Source of the DNA: Spodoptera frugiperda
Lineage: Eukaryota; Arthropoda; Insecta; Lepidoptera; Noctuidae
NCBI RefSeq assembly: GCF_023101765.2
Contig: NC_064216.1
Location: 2,480,001-2,544,000, forward strand
Direction: 5' to 3'
Length of the DNA stretch: 64,000 nucleotides
Both the position numbers and the translations under genes were made by a program. This document shows, one piece after another, positions 24,061-35,500 of the stretch. Below the pieces are notes generated by a model. The model made no database searches. It worked only from the letters and a program-made list of their open reading frames with translations, and was not told where the DNA came from. Within the stretch, counting starts at the first letter, position 1. Every line of letters begins with the position of its first letter.

Positions 24061-24252
24061 TATTTTGGTACTATTTATTGTTATTTATTTATTCATCAAC
24101 ATTTGTCCTACACATTTAAATAATACTACAGAAATTAGGCCTGAATATTTAATAGCACTTCAATAAAATCTAAAATTCAATTTGCACACAATAAATTCAT
24201 GTAAATTTTGTCTTAGAAGGTAGTATGTTTATGGGGATGGTCCACTAAGCAA

Positions 24253-24750
24253 TCATTGTACTCCTGTCGGGCTAATTTTGTTTTGCGAGTGCAGCAGCTC
24301 CAGAAACTCTTGGAGGGACAGATCCTCCTGGCAGTCTGTATCCAGGTCGTGTTCGAGTTGCGCTTCCATTGAGTTAGCCTCTGGGCTTAGCACGATATTT
24401 TCGTCCAAAACAACATGATTGAGCCGCGACTTGAGGCTCTGAAGAATCTCTTCCAGTTCCAAACACTTGTTTCTTATTGATGTACCGAGATCTGATGCAG
24501 GGTCTATGTCGTCTATTGTGGCATTCTCGGAGAAAGAATTTGCTGGAGTACGCGTCCTTGGAGGCTGTATCATATTGAAGAGATTCTCAGGTATTCCGTT
24601 CCTCCCAACCTCGGGAGACCGCGACTCAGTAAACTCTGCGAGTATTTCATCGATAATATCCTCAGCATTTTGTCGCGGGTCCACAACTTCTTCGGCTAGA
24701 TCAGCGCCACTCTCGCTATTAATCATTTTATTATTCGAGTCCAGTTTCAT
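24253..24750 (-). CDS. Acidic orphan protein, 165 aa
   Basis: A single-exon ORF whose ATG at 24750 is followed by a continuous, coding-like frame. I do not recognise it. The protein is strongly acidic, lacks a signal peptide or membrane segment, and has few cysteines. It has a Glu/Asp-rich N-terminal third (DIIDEILAEF), a Pro/Thr/Arg patch near residue 65 (PPRTRTPANSF), a likely short coiled coil (~94-112, KCLELEEILQSLKSRLN) and a C-terminal amphipathic helix (DLSLQEFLELLHSQ). It sits tail-to-tail with Ku80 and just downstream of the Pitchfork-like gene on the same strand. The frame and composition argue for a real gene; an additional 5' exon cannot be excluded. Confidence 0.55.
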   Translation of the reverse strand: MKLDSNNKMINSESGADLAEEVVDPRQNAEDIIDEILAEFTESRSPEVGRNGIPENLFNMIQPPRTRTPANSFSENATIDDIDPASDLGTSIRNKCLELEEILQSLKSRLNHVVLDENIVLSPEANSMEAQLEHDLDTDCQEDLSLQEFLELLHSQNKISPTGVQ

Positions 24751-25028
24751 GATTTGCTTCCGACGCTACGCTTGCTCAAAAATATCGATTCAATAGCAAA
24801 ATAAATAATAAATATGAAGGGAAGGATACTGTTGTCGAAGAAAGTCAGATGATTATTTACTTTTTAAAGATATATTCTACTAGACTTGACTTCTTTGTTA
24901 TTGAGCCAAACAGAACAGTGTTGCTGGTCTTAAAAAATATATAACTACTATTAACTAATACAAGAATCTATTCATGTATTAATTTTCAATAATAATGAAG
25001 ATTGTAATTATTAAAAGACATCTAAAAA

Positions 25029-26604
25029 TTAATTATTACAAAATCGGCGTTGTGGGAAGAAGAGATCCAAATATGCTTCTTTTCTCAACTTCTTTACTAT
25101 TTCTTCCGACTTCATTATCTTCAAAGCAGCCTTACAACTATTGTGTGCGTGTGCGAAGAAACAATCCCTCACCGACTGCAGATAAATTTCATTAGTGTTA
25201 TTTGTTTAATCATTTAAAGGCTGAATTTACAAACAAGACTTGGCACGTAATAATATTAAGAATGAAACTATGAAAATTACCTTAAATTCAGCAAGTTTTA
25301 CGCCTTGAAATTTGGCCAGGCAATGTTTGAATAAACGATCGTAATGTTTTCTGCATAAAAATATTCTATTTTCGAATTGCCAATAGTCGCCTTGTAGTGA
25401 GCATGAGCACCCACAATATCCACATTCATCTAAATTATATGGAACACATTTAATCTGAAAACAACGTTAGACATTTACTTGATAAAGTTCATTAATACTA
25501 ATTTGTTAAATAATATTCTTCATAACATAACTAACTATTACTACGGAGAGAAATTTAAAGAATATGATAATTATGTACAAATACCCGTACCTGTACAGCA
25601 CATCTCAATGTCTTTTTACCGGAGAAAGAGTATACAAACTTCATCTGACGTTTTATATACTCGGGACAGTAGTCGCAAGGTCTAAAATATAGTAAAGTTA
25701 GTAAATTTGTACAAACATTATTATTTGTAAAATGAATTTTACACAATGAAACAAATTGTTTTAAAATTACTTCGCTGATTTGTATTCATCAATAGTAAAA
25801 CTTGTACTCGGGAAACTACTTTATTTTCACAATAAAAAACTAAATTAAGTTTCTTACGCGGGGTATAATGATGGGGAAAACATGCCCTTTCTCTTGGAAG
25901 TAGAATTGAATGGTGCGCAATTTTGCGGGAAAGGTGTTTTTGGGGGAGGTGCTCGTGGCGGGGGCTGGTATTCATGTTTCGTTACCCAACGTGGTGATTT
26001 GGCTCCTAAACCATATTTGCTATAAATCTGAAATACCACATTAATTCTCTATTATCGCTGTTAGATAAAATCCCTTAAAGAAAAAAAAAATCTACTTTAT
26101 TTGTGTAAACGAGAATAGTCCTACTATACCTATTCGAAATTAGATCCAAGATGTATAAAGATACGATAATTGTTATGATATTACGTTAGCGGTCAATCAT
26201 AAATATGTTTAGATAAATATAGAAAAAATTTGAAAAACATTAAAGTTTTGTACCTTACCCTGTTTGTCACATCAGAAAATGCGTCACGTTTATTCTCATA
26301 TGTTGAAGGTCCCACATTTTCTCTTGTTTCCAATGCCATTCGTCGCATAAACGGACTTAAGCAAGGTCCTTTCAATGGCAATGCTATGCGTTCTTGTGCA
26401 GAACCAAAACATATTCGTGGTTGTGGTTTCTGCGTAACGTAATATTCGAAATCTGTAAAGGAAAACGAAAACTTTTCTTCATCAAACACGAGTCCACTAT
26501 TATTACATACGTAAATAAGATTATTTGTGTTGATAAAGGTATCAATATATAATAGCGTAGAAATCTTTTTCAAAAATTTTACCGCCATGAAATGCCTCCC
26601 GCAT
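25029..26604 (-). CDS. Pitchfork/CIMAP3-like ciliary protein with Cys-rich tail, 265 aa
   Basis: Six exons keep frame with GT-AG introns: 26583-26604, 26259-26452, 25858-26027, 25591-25681, 25281-25454 and 25029-25175. Residues ~20-130 follow the vertebrate Pitchfork layout. They carry a CFGSAQER opening (CFG-type box), a PLKGP segment, GPSTYEN (PG-type repeat), then YGLGAKSPRW, and a Pro-rich run ending CAPFNSTSKRKG before SPSLYP. Pitchfork is a cilium-base/axoneme-associated protein, so a role in sensory cilia or sperm tails is inferred. Residues ~129-265, absent from the vertebrate protein as I know it, contain a cysteine cluster (CDYC at 131-134, DECGYCGCSC at 168-177, CRKHY later) that could bind metal. 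An alternative start reads through intron 1 (ATG at 26588, MAVKFLKKI), but splicing of the 130-bp intron gives the shorter, cleaner N-terminus MREAFHGDFEYYV. Confidence 0.6.
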
Positions 26605-28674
26605 ATTATTGGGGGCGAGGTACCGGCGCTTGTATGGTCTCTGCATGTTTGTTTGTTGCCTACACCGGTGTATACTGCCGACTAGACTCGGTTTTCGCAA
26701 ATCGCTGAGCTTTCGTGATTGTTGGGACCGGGGACAATAAAAAAATATGACAAATCCAACCATATTACGCTTTATTGAGGCGCACGCTCGTTGTCTGTTT
26801 AGTGTGATCATATCGCATAGCTTTTTATTCAGGACATTTTTCTTTTACATCTTTTGATAGATGTAATGAGTAACGCAACAACGGTACATAAATAGGTCGT
26901 TCTTGATTTGAAAAATGTATTGCTTAAACTTTTTCTACTTTTATAATTAGTTTGTTTGATTACGGATATAATTATCGTAAATAGATATGTCGATTTAATC
27001 ATGGTAAATAAAAGTGAATCTTAGTGTAGGAACCGATTTATAGAAGGTAGATAATATAGTTATTGAAGATGAATCAGATTCTCAACACAAGATTTATTCC
27101 TTCACACGAATTATTCCTTCACACGAATTATTAATTTAAAATTTATTAATTTACACGAGGTATTAGTTAAAAAATGTAAAGAATTTTTAAAAGCTACAGA
27201 ACAGTATGGTTACCCTGTAAAATCAGCAATTGGAACGAGCGAATCATTTATTTACGACATGAAACTGAAAGACATGGAAAAATGGCAAAGGTCATGTCGA
27301 TGCAAAAACATAGTTGAACGTTTATTTATTACTTTATTATTCGTATATCCTTCGTACCTATCGCCTTGTTGACCTACTTTCGGTCGGAATTATTTTGCAA
27401 AACATTAACGTAATGTTGGAACAAAATAATTTAAAGAGTAATTGTTTACATTCTTACCTAAAGTGATATCCCAAGTCATCCTGTTATTGTAAAATAATTA
27501 TCCAAAAGCGATTACATCAAATAAATCCCACACCCCATAATAAAATAAAAATCTGAAAGAAATAAATACTCAGTTAATAAAGTTAGTAGGAGTCTTTAGA
27601 TTTTATTTGTGGGAAACAGCGAGTGGGACAATTATTATCCGATGAAAATTGAGTTATGAACAGCGAAGCATGCTATTAAAGCTTGACGGTTCATGGAATA
27701 AGTTCGTGCTATCAGAGTCACGCGATTGTTCGTACAGTTTGTTTAGCATTATCTGCGATTACTTTCCATTTTCAGAAAAAGCTTACATGGTTCGTGTTAC
27801 TTACATTTATTTTAAAGGCATTACTATTATTATAAAGGTACTATTCAGTTCAGTTAATATACCTACCTATTGATAGATTTTTTTATTTTAAAATTACTTT
27901 ATTTTGTTTTTATGTAATTCAAAGATTTAATGGTAAGCGGTCGATTTGAATTACACACTAATACATACATAAGAGCTTGCAGGAAAAGGGTTGTATCTTA
28001 ATCTGCATGCCTTGAGGAGAAAAGTTCACTTAACCTTTCCAAAGGTTGCATAGTTAACATTCTCATATTGGTTCGGAAAAGAAAGATGAATTTCATTATC
28101 TGCCGACACTAAACGGAGAGAAAGAAAGATAATAGAAGATTGCTATTATGTACTTACACGTCCATCAAAATTAATATTCTCTTATTCCTATTCACTTTTG
28201 AAAATACTGATTATAACATAATATTAAAATGAATGTAGATAAGCTGTAATATTTAGTTCTCAGAACTATATAACAAAACATTTTTCTTTTTATTTTTCTG
28301 CCTCATGTTGTATAGATTTCTTATAACATTTTTAATTAAGCATCTATTTTAATACTAAATTTACACAAACCTTTAGTTAAATCTTGATATAAATGCCAAG
28401 AAATAAATGTACAAATGGGATAAGAATCATCAGTATTGAATGTCAATTTTTGTTTATTCGTCTTTGTCAAAACAAATAGATTTAATTATTGTTTTTGTTT
28501 AAAAAGGTGTAATATATTTAACTTGAATCTATTATTTGAACAAATGTAATAGTTTTTAGTTATTTGTTTTCGTGAGGTCTGTAAAAATAAGTATCTAAAC
28601 TGGTTTATAATTAGTTTGGTGAATGGGTGAGATTCAAATTTCGGGGATTTTACCGCAAAGAATATACAAGCATG
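26605..28674. other. Intergenic, no convincing gene
   Basis: AT-rich sequence between the minus-strand Pitchfork-like gene and the Papi promoter. The promoter of the former must lie at its left end. Only a no-start open frame at 27073-27372 stands out (see findings). Confidence 0.5.
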
Positions 28675-28730
28675 GAGGAAAACGGTAGAATTCGCCTTAA
28701 ACAAATAAGGGGAATTCTACTGTTTTCCTC
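28675..28730. repeat. Near-perfect 25-bp hairpin upstream of Papi
   Basis: Arms 28675-28699 and 28706-28730 pair with two mismatches in 25 and a 6-nt loop. It lies about 40 bp before the proposed Papi transcription start cluster. Confidence 0.65.
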
Positions 28731-28764
28731 TAAGTAATTAACTGGCAACATTGTTGGTACAATA

Positions 28765-28800
28765 CTCATTCAGTCATTCAGTCGTCAGTCTGTCAGTCAC
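28765..28800 (+). promoter_or_regulatory. Cluster of TCAGT initiator motifs, likely Papi start region
   Basis: Four TCAGT pentamers fall within about 35 bp (attcagtcattcagtcgtca, then gtctgtcagtca). TCAGT is the arthropod initiator consensus. The motifs lie just before the proposed noncoding first exon. Confidence 0.4.
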
Positions 28801-28978
28801 TCATTCTCATTTCATTCGTTCAACTTCACATTAACAGACACAGAATAAAAAGAAAACATTTTCTGTCGAAAATGCCCGTGGTGATTGTTTGTTGAGATAA
28901 TAATACATGTGAAAAACAGCTTCAAAGTGTGTTATTGTGTTGGTGCAACTTATTTTTAGCAGGTGTTGAAGGTTGTGG
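28771..28978 (+). other. papi: Proposed noncoding first exon of Papi
   Basis: A strong donor (GG|GTAAGT at 28979) and the coding-exon acceptor (ttgcag at 29576, four bases before the ATG) imply a leader exon and a ~600 bp intron. The 5' edge is inferred from the TCAGT cluster. Confidence 0.4.
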
Positions 28979-29580
28979 GTAAGTAAATGATATAATTCTT
29001 CAGTGCGACAAAGTATCATATTACTTGTGAAGTAATTTTTACTCTCGATATTATGTCATAGCTGCTAATAGATTGTTTTATGTAAAATCGGCATTAGCAC
29101 AAGATAATTTTGTTGATCAGCATATTTATTGATGAGTGTAAGCATGTGGTAATTTTACTGGAATCTGTTCTACAGCTTTCTAACTTTCCTTTGAATACGT
29201 TATTGAGTTGAGGGTGCTAACGTTTATATTATTTTATTGAAATTCAGTTAAATGTTGGTAATTATTAAAATCCTATTGATGATTCCATTGTATTATCTTG
29301 CTACTGCTAACCGAACCGAAAATTTTCGATATTTATGTTATTTTTATTTTATACAAGATTGCGCAGAGGTGTATGGGAGGAAGGAAGGGACGCTTTTATT
29401 CTGAAGCGACAGTCGTGACTGTTAATGTTGATAATGCATTAACTAAAAGTTTGAAACAGGATTTCTAGCTTTCTTATCACATTAAGTTACCCTTTTAATA
29501 TAAAAGAATAATATATATAAATAGGCCACAACACATCCACTAATGAAATCTAAGCTCAGTTATTTTTTTATTGCAGGAAA

Positions 29581-32500
29581 ATGCACAACAAGCTCATTGT
29601 GCCCGTGGCCTTGGGCCTGTCACTGGTGACAGTGACTGCGTTTGTAGTGTACTACGTTTTTAAAAAAGATGAGGAAGAGGAAGAAGTGAAGAAAGTAAAA
29701 ACCGCAAGGATGAATGTTATTGAAGTATCCGTTCCTAAAGCTATTGTCGCTGGTTTGATAGGTGAGTAAAGTTTTGTTTAAAACATCAGCTTTAGGCAGT
29801 CTACTGCTGGACTCAGGATCTCTACATAAGAGGGTTTACTATAATCTCTATGCTTTATTTTTTTTTTGAGGGAGGAAAATCATCTTGCGTTTTACTCATA
29901 GGGTGAGCCAAGAGGGAGTGTTGGACTCTTACTTGACTAAAAACCACCCATTCTTACTTCTGCTCTTTGAACTGGAGCCCTGGATAATCTGTATGCTTGT
30001 CTAAAGTTTACAAATGTTTGGGTTTAAAGGGCTGCATTTCAAACTCTGTTAAATGTGTGGTCTCTTCTTACCTATAACAACCATCTGAAGACCAAATCAT
30101 GTCAAATGTATCAAATGTGTAATCTATAGTTAAGAAACACAGATTTAGCTAAGAATGAAATATTACGAACATTCTACTGACTTATTGACCTAAATATTAC
30201 ATAATAATATTATGTTGACATAGGTAAAGTAAACTAATCTTGTTTACTATAGAAATTAGTGCTTTATTGGTAATGACAGTGACATTGATTGCTATATTAT
30301 GCATCTGAAATAAGCACATACAGTCCTACTGATTTCGAGACACGTCAGTGGGCTGCGCGACGTCGCCGCGTCTGCGCACGCTGATCATGATGAAGAGTCC
30401 CTCTATGACTCGAAACTAGTATAGCTTTTCTCCATTAAACCATGATTCCAGAAAAAATCTATTGAGTCTAATTTATTGGAAACTACTAAATTGATTTTAA
30501 TAAAACTTAGTACTCATACCCAATAGTTAAGGATAAAAAAGTTATTTAAAAATTCTCACACTTAATATTTTCAAATCATTTAAAAACCCAGCCTAATAGA
30601 TAGTTATTATTTTTCCATTATCTTAGTTAGTCATTAGGTCATATAGCAGTTTGATGAGTGAGGTCATAATCTCATTATCTCTTTAAATTAGTCATCCTAA
30701 AGTATATTTAAACATCTTAATTTTCTTAACAATGGTGTCATCAGAACAGTAATTTTATGTTAAAATTAATGAACTATTACATGATAAAAAAAGATAGGTG
30801 TCTAAACATTGTTTTATCTTATTGTCTAATATAAAGGTCTTGAGGCTTGCCGTTAGCCAAATGCAATAATTAATTAATTGAAAAGTGCTTTTGCGAAAGG
30901 AAATTATACCACCTATTAATGTTTCTTCATAAATACAATAGATAATATTCTAACGTACTTAGTAAATAAAAAGGCTTTAGCTTTTGTTGAACAATATTTC
31001 AGCCTAGCCAAACCTATTTAGTTTCGACAGGAACTACGCACAAGTAAATACAAATAACTGCGAAAAGTTTATGAACAGTTTACAAATAAATAAAATTAAT
31101 GTATGTTCCTAGTCCTGCATTGACGTGAAAACACCGACACGGACATTTAACATGTGGTTTTATGACTGTATGCTTACACTGCAATAAAATTTTCAGTTCG
31201 TAATGCGCTCGTTTTAAAATAGAACTATGAATGAATGTGTTCTAAACTGAACGGAGTAGAAAGTTATTTATTTTCAACCTATACCTAAATAAAAGTTACG
31301 GATTCTAGAATATATATTTGTGATTGTTTTTTATATTAGTAGGAAGGAGGTACTAATATGACCTTTCGTCAGCGACCAAAAAAAAAAATTAAACAACATA
31401 AATACCATGCACCAACATCTTTAGTGAAACAATTAAGCTAGGTACTTAATGAATAAGATAGCAAACACTTATCATTTAGTTAAGTAGGTACTTAAAATGA
31501 TATCGGAATTGATTTACAATTCCTATAAATGTGTATTAACCGACTTATATTGTAATGAATTTATCTTAACGCACTTAAACCAACGCGTCTCAGTGACGCA
31601 TGTCTTCTTAAAACATCTAAAAATATGTTTAACACCAAAAATAAGGTCCTTACTTTTCTTTCGGTATTTATTATTAGGGCATTTTTAATCAGACTGAAAT
31701 AAATCTTCAATGTAGTACGAATGGAGGTTTAAATCTTCATGAGAGACCTTTGGATATCTTAAGAAGGTCAGGGGTTTACTCTTGAATCCAATTCCGAAAT
31801 CCAATTGATCGACTTTGATATTGTAACATACTTTTGAGTTGCAATACTAGCGCCCATTGCATATCCAGGTGATTCGTGGATATCGCACGATCTCCGGGGA
31901 GGCGGCTAACCTCCTTGCTGGATTACAGCCGTGGGATTTCCAGTCTTCAGTTTACGCGCCGATGCCGAGATTGTTGAGAGTATCGAAGCATTTTAAAAAT
32001 ACATTTATTTGTTGTATATAATTTCTCCTATAATGACTCTGTAGTGGTAACTGTAGTGATATAGACAAGTTTTCGACCTGTATTTAAAATGGAGAGTATT
32101 GGTATGTCCAGTCAAACTTTACTCTTATTAACTTAGTAATTATATGGTAAATGAAATTCCTTCACTAATTTATATAAGTACTCCTGAAATCACCACTTAG
32201 GATCGAAACATGCATATCGGCACGGTGCACATTATGGCACGTAATATCACTGTACAATGTACACCCACTTATCACAAATCGATCAAAACAATCAATATTA
32301 AATTAAAATTATTTTCCCACTTCTTCATAGAACGAATATTTAGCTCTGAAAACGACAAGGTACTTATTTCTATCTTTCAGTCGATGACACATATTATTAC
32401 GAACGGTGCCATCTCAATTTGCATCTCTAGATCAGCACATAATGTACTAAAGTAAACGTATTGCATCACTCGCGGTAATTCGTCTTTGAACGAGGTCGAC

Positions 32501-35500
32501 TCAAGTGATTTTAAAGGTTTTCCTCTATTAAACTAGCCATGGACCGTGTTTATGTTGCTATTGAATCAAAAAAGTAACGTTTTTGTATAGTAACTGGTAA
32601 TAGAGGATCCGAGATACATCTATTATTAGATTGGATTTATAGGGAAACGAGAAAACGGAGATTCTATGGGCTTTTCCCATTTTTTTATTCTTGTAACTAG
32701 TAAATAACGAAATTGAAGTTTAGCATAGCTCTCTTCACGTTAGTCATTATACTAAGTGATTTGTGCTATCTTAGCAGTTGTAAAACTATAGATAAATACA
32801 TATTATCATAAATAAGACTGCCTCTGCCTGTGGTACTAAGGCTTCTTTGACAATGAACTGTTACAACGTAACATAAATGTGTGAAGATTACATAAACGCA
32901 CCTAAAAACCTTAGGCACTAGGTCGATGTTTGTTTATACATGTATGAAGGTTAGAGAAACTACTGTGAATTTGATTTAACTGTACCGTATTAGTGTTATA
33001 TCCTGTATACTACTATTAAGAGATATAAAGACTTATTTTCCTTTATAAATCTTTGGTCATCTTCTAGTTAAATTATTGTCAACAATGTCAACGTATCCAT
33101 CGATCGTTTCATTATACAAAGTTGCTTGTTACGCCGCTGTTTGTTGCAAGTGCGACTGCCGGGTCGGGCAAAGTATTACTGGACGTTTTCGTATTTTCCA
33201 TAATTTATCAGTAGTAGCACGGAGAATGGAACTTTTCCCAGTATATGGCAATAGGCTCACCCCCTATTACATGGGACTTATAACAAAAATTGTGAAAAGT
33301 GGGTGTACATTGTACAGTGGTATTACATGCCACTTCTCTGCCTACCTCTTCGGGGATAAAAGGCGTGACGATATGAATGAATGAATGAACGATATGTTTG
33401 TAGAAAACGAACAGAAATCAGTTGTAGTCATATCTATTTACTAGTAAATATAGGTCAAGAAGTAAATACTGAATAGATAACGAGTGGCTCAGATGATGTA
33501 TTAATGCTAAATTTAATGCTATCTGTTGTACCGATGTCTGGATATACATACACCACACGTGTGCGAAGCGTCCGATGGCAGATCCAAACGAAGGTTAAAA
33601 TAATAGAAAACAGACTTCATTTCGTATTTTGTAGCTTTGTAATGAATGCACTCGAATGTTTCTCAAAACAAAACGCCAAATCGGGAAACGTGACGTGATA
33701 AACATCTGCTTCTGGAAATAACGAATTCTTTTATGGTGCGATCATTATATTGTCAGATAGCTCTTTGTCTTCTGGACCTTCTGATGTTACATTTCAAGGT
33801 CTTCCAAAAGTCTTATCTGTCATACTCATATACATATTATAATGATTACTTAAACCATTCCTTAGTTACAATTGCTAAGGAATGGGTTAAGTCACCATTA
33901 AATTACTCTGACTAAGGCGGTAACTTTACTTAGTTTACTTATTTGATTGCCAAAAACTAACACAAGAGAGAAAAGTCAATTATTATATTCATAGCAGAAG
34001 TAATTTTAAGTTCGAAATCACCAACCCGCATTGAGCAAGCGCAGTGATTAATGCTCAAACCTTCTCCGTGTGTTAAGAGACCTTTGGTCAGCAGTGGCCA
34101 CTTTTAGGCTGATGATGATGATGATAGGAGAAGTAGCCTCTCATGTTCTCTTCTAAGCACCAGGCATTCTCTCTTTACGGGTCTTATTAACATAGAATCT
34201 TCTATGAAGTCTTATCGTCTTAAAGATTAAAATAATTTGCTCGAACAAGTTTATTGCTGTAAAATTATCGGTACTGTGGACTCGGGAAATCCCAGTAATA
34301 TAAATATGTACGGAGATTATTGTTGTTCTATTAATGTGTGTTACCTATGACCTCGACTCGGATAGTTTAGTGTATTAGTAATGTCTGCATATTAATACAC
34401 CGTCGTCATCGAAAGTATTGTGTGTATGATCTAATCTCAAATGGTCATTTGAGTTCAATCTATCTGCCACACCCCCTTTTATAGATATCTATAAAGTTCA
34501 CTACAAATAAATGATTATGTAGTACCAATATCTACAGTAGTGTTATGTATTACTATATGTTTATACATGTTTGTATACTTTATGACATAAACCAAGTCTA
34601 TGTAACATGTGTGTTGTTTCTAAAGGTGCTTTTCCACCACAGAATTCTGCTATGCCACACTGTTTTTTATATGGAAGATGTGTGGTATGGATTTGTGCTG
34701 TGGATAGCTTCCCTATTATCGAAACATAGCAAAGATACTCGTGTTGCGCATCTTCCTCGCATAACTACATAGCTTAGTATCAGTGGAAACGGTCACATAG
34801 TTACACAGCTTAGCAATTACATCTTCGCAGCATAGCTACATAGCACTTCTCTGTTGGAAAAGCACCCTAAGTGTTACGTGTCGCATAGCATGGCGCCTGC
34901 CAATAAACGTGCCCTTGTACTCTCACCCCGAACTTGTGACAAATCACTATTACTCATTACACATAAAAACTACAAAAAAAAAGAAAGATACTCCTTCTTT
35001 TTATGTTATTGCGTCATAATGTGTTGGCTTATTTAAATCTTGGCAGAGTCTACAGAGTTGACATATGTGTAACTTGTGTTGTAGTAATACGGGGGGTATT
35101 CATGGTAAATATTTGTTTAGCAACAAAGTTGAATCAACGTGTTGCGGAGTTGCTATCAACATGTTGCTGGCAACACTGCGTGGACAGCATCATGTTGACA
35201 AGCTTAATAGTGGCTAGCAACATTCTCGCCGCTCACCAACAATGTTTAGCAACTGTTGCTAAACAAATGTTTACCATGAATACGGGGCTTCACGATTATT
35301 GTAAACAATTTCATTGAATATTTTATATCGATTAATCTTATAGTATGACGCTCGTATAAATTAAATCACCAGCTTAAGCTGCTAATAACTATGTATTAAA
35401 TGGATTTGGAAGGATTTTGGCATAATGATAGAATTAATTTAAATAGTTTGTGGACCTTTATTATAGGGGCAAAACCGCAACTAGATGACTAGTAATTAGT

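Noticed and set aside
33076..33384. 102-codon plus-strand ORF
   Set aside because: It coincides with a SINE family E copy; the frame is incidental.
35003..35317. 104-codon plus-strand ORF
   Set aside because: It lies across MITE J, whose inverted ends explain the open frame.
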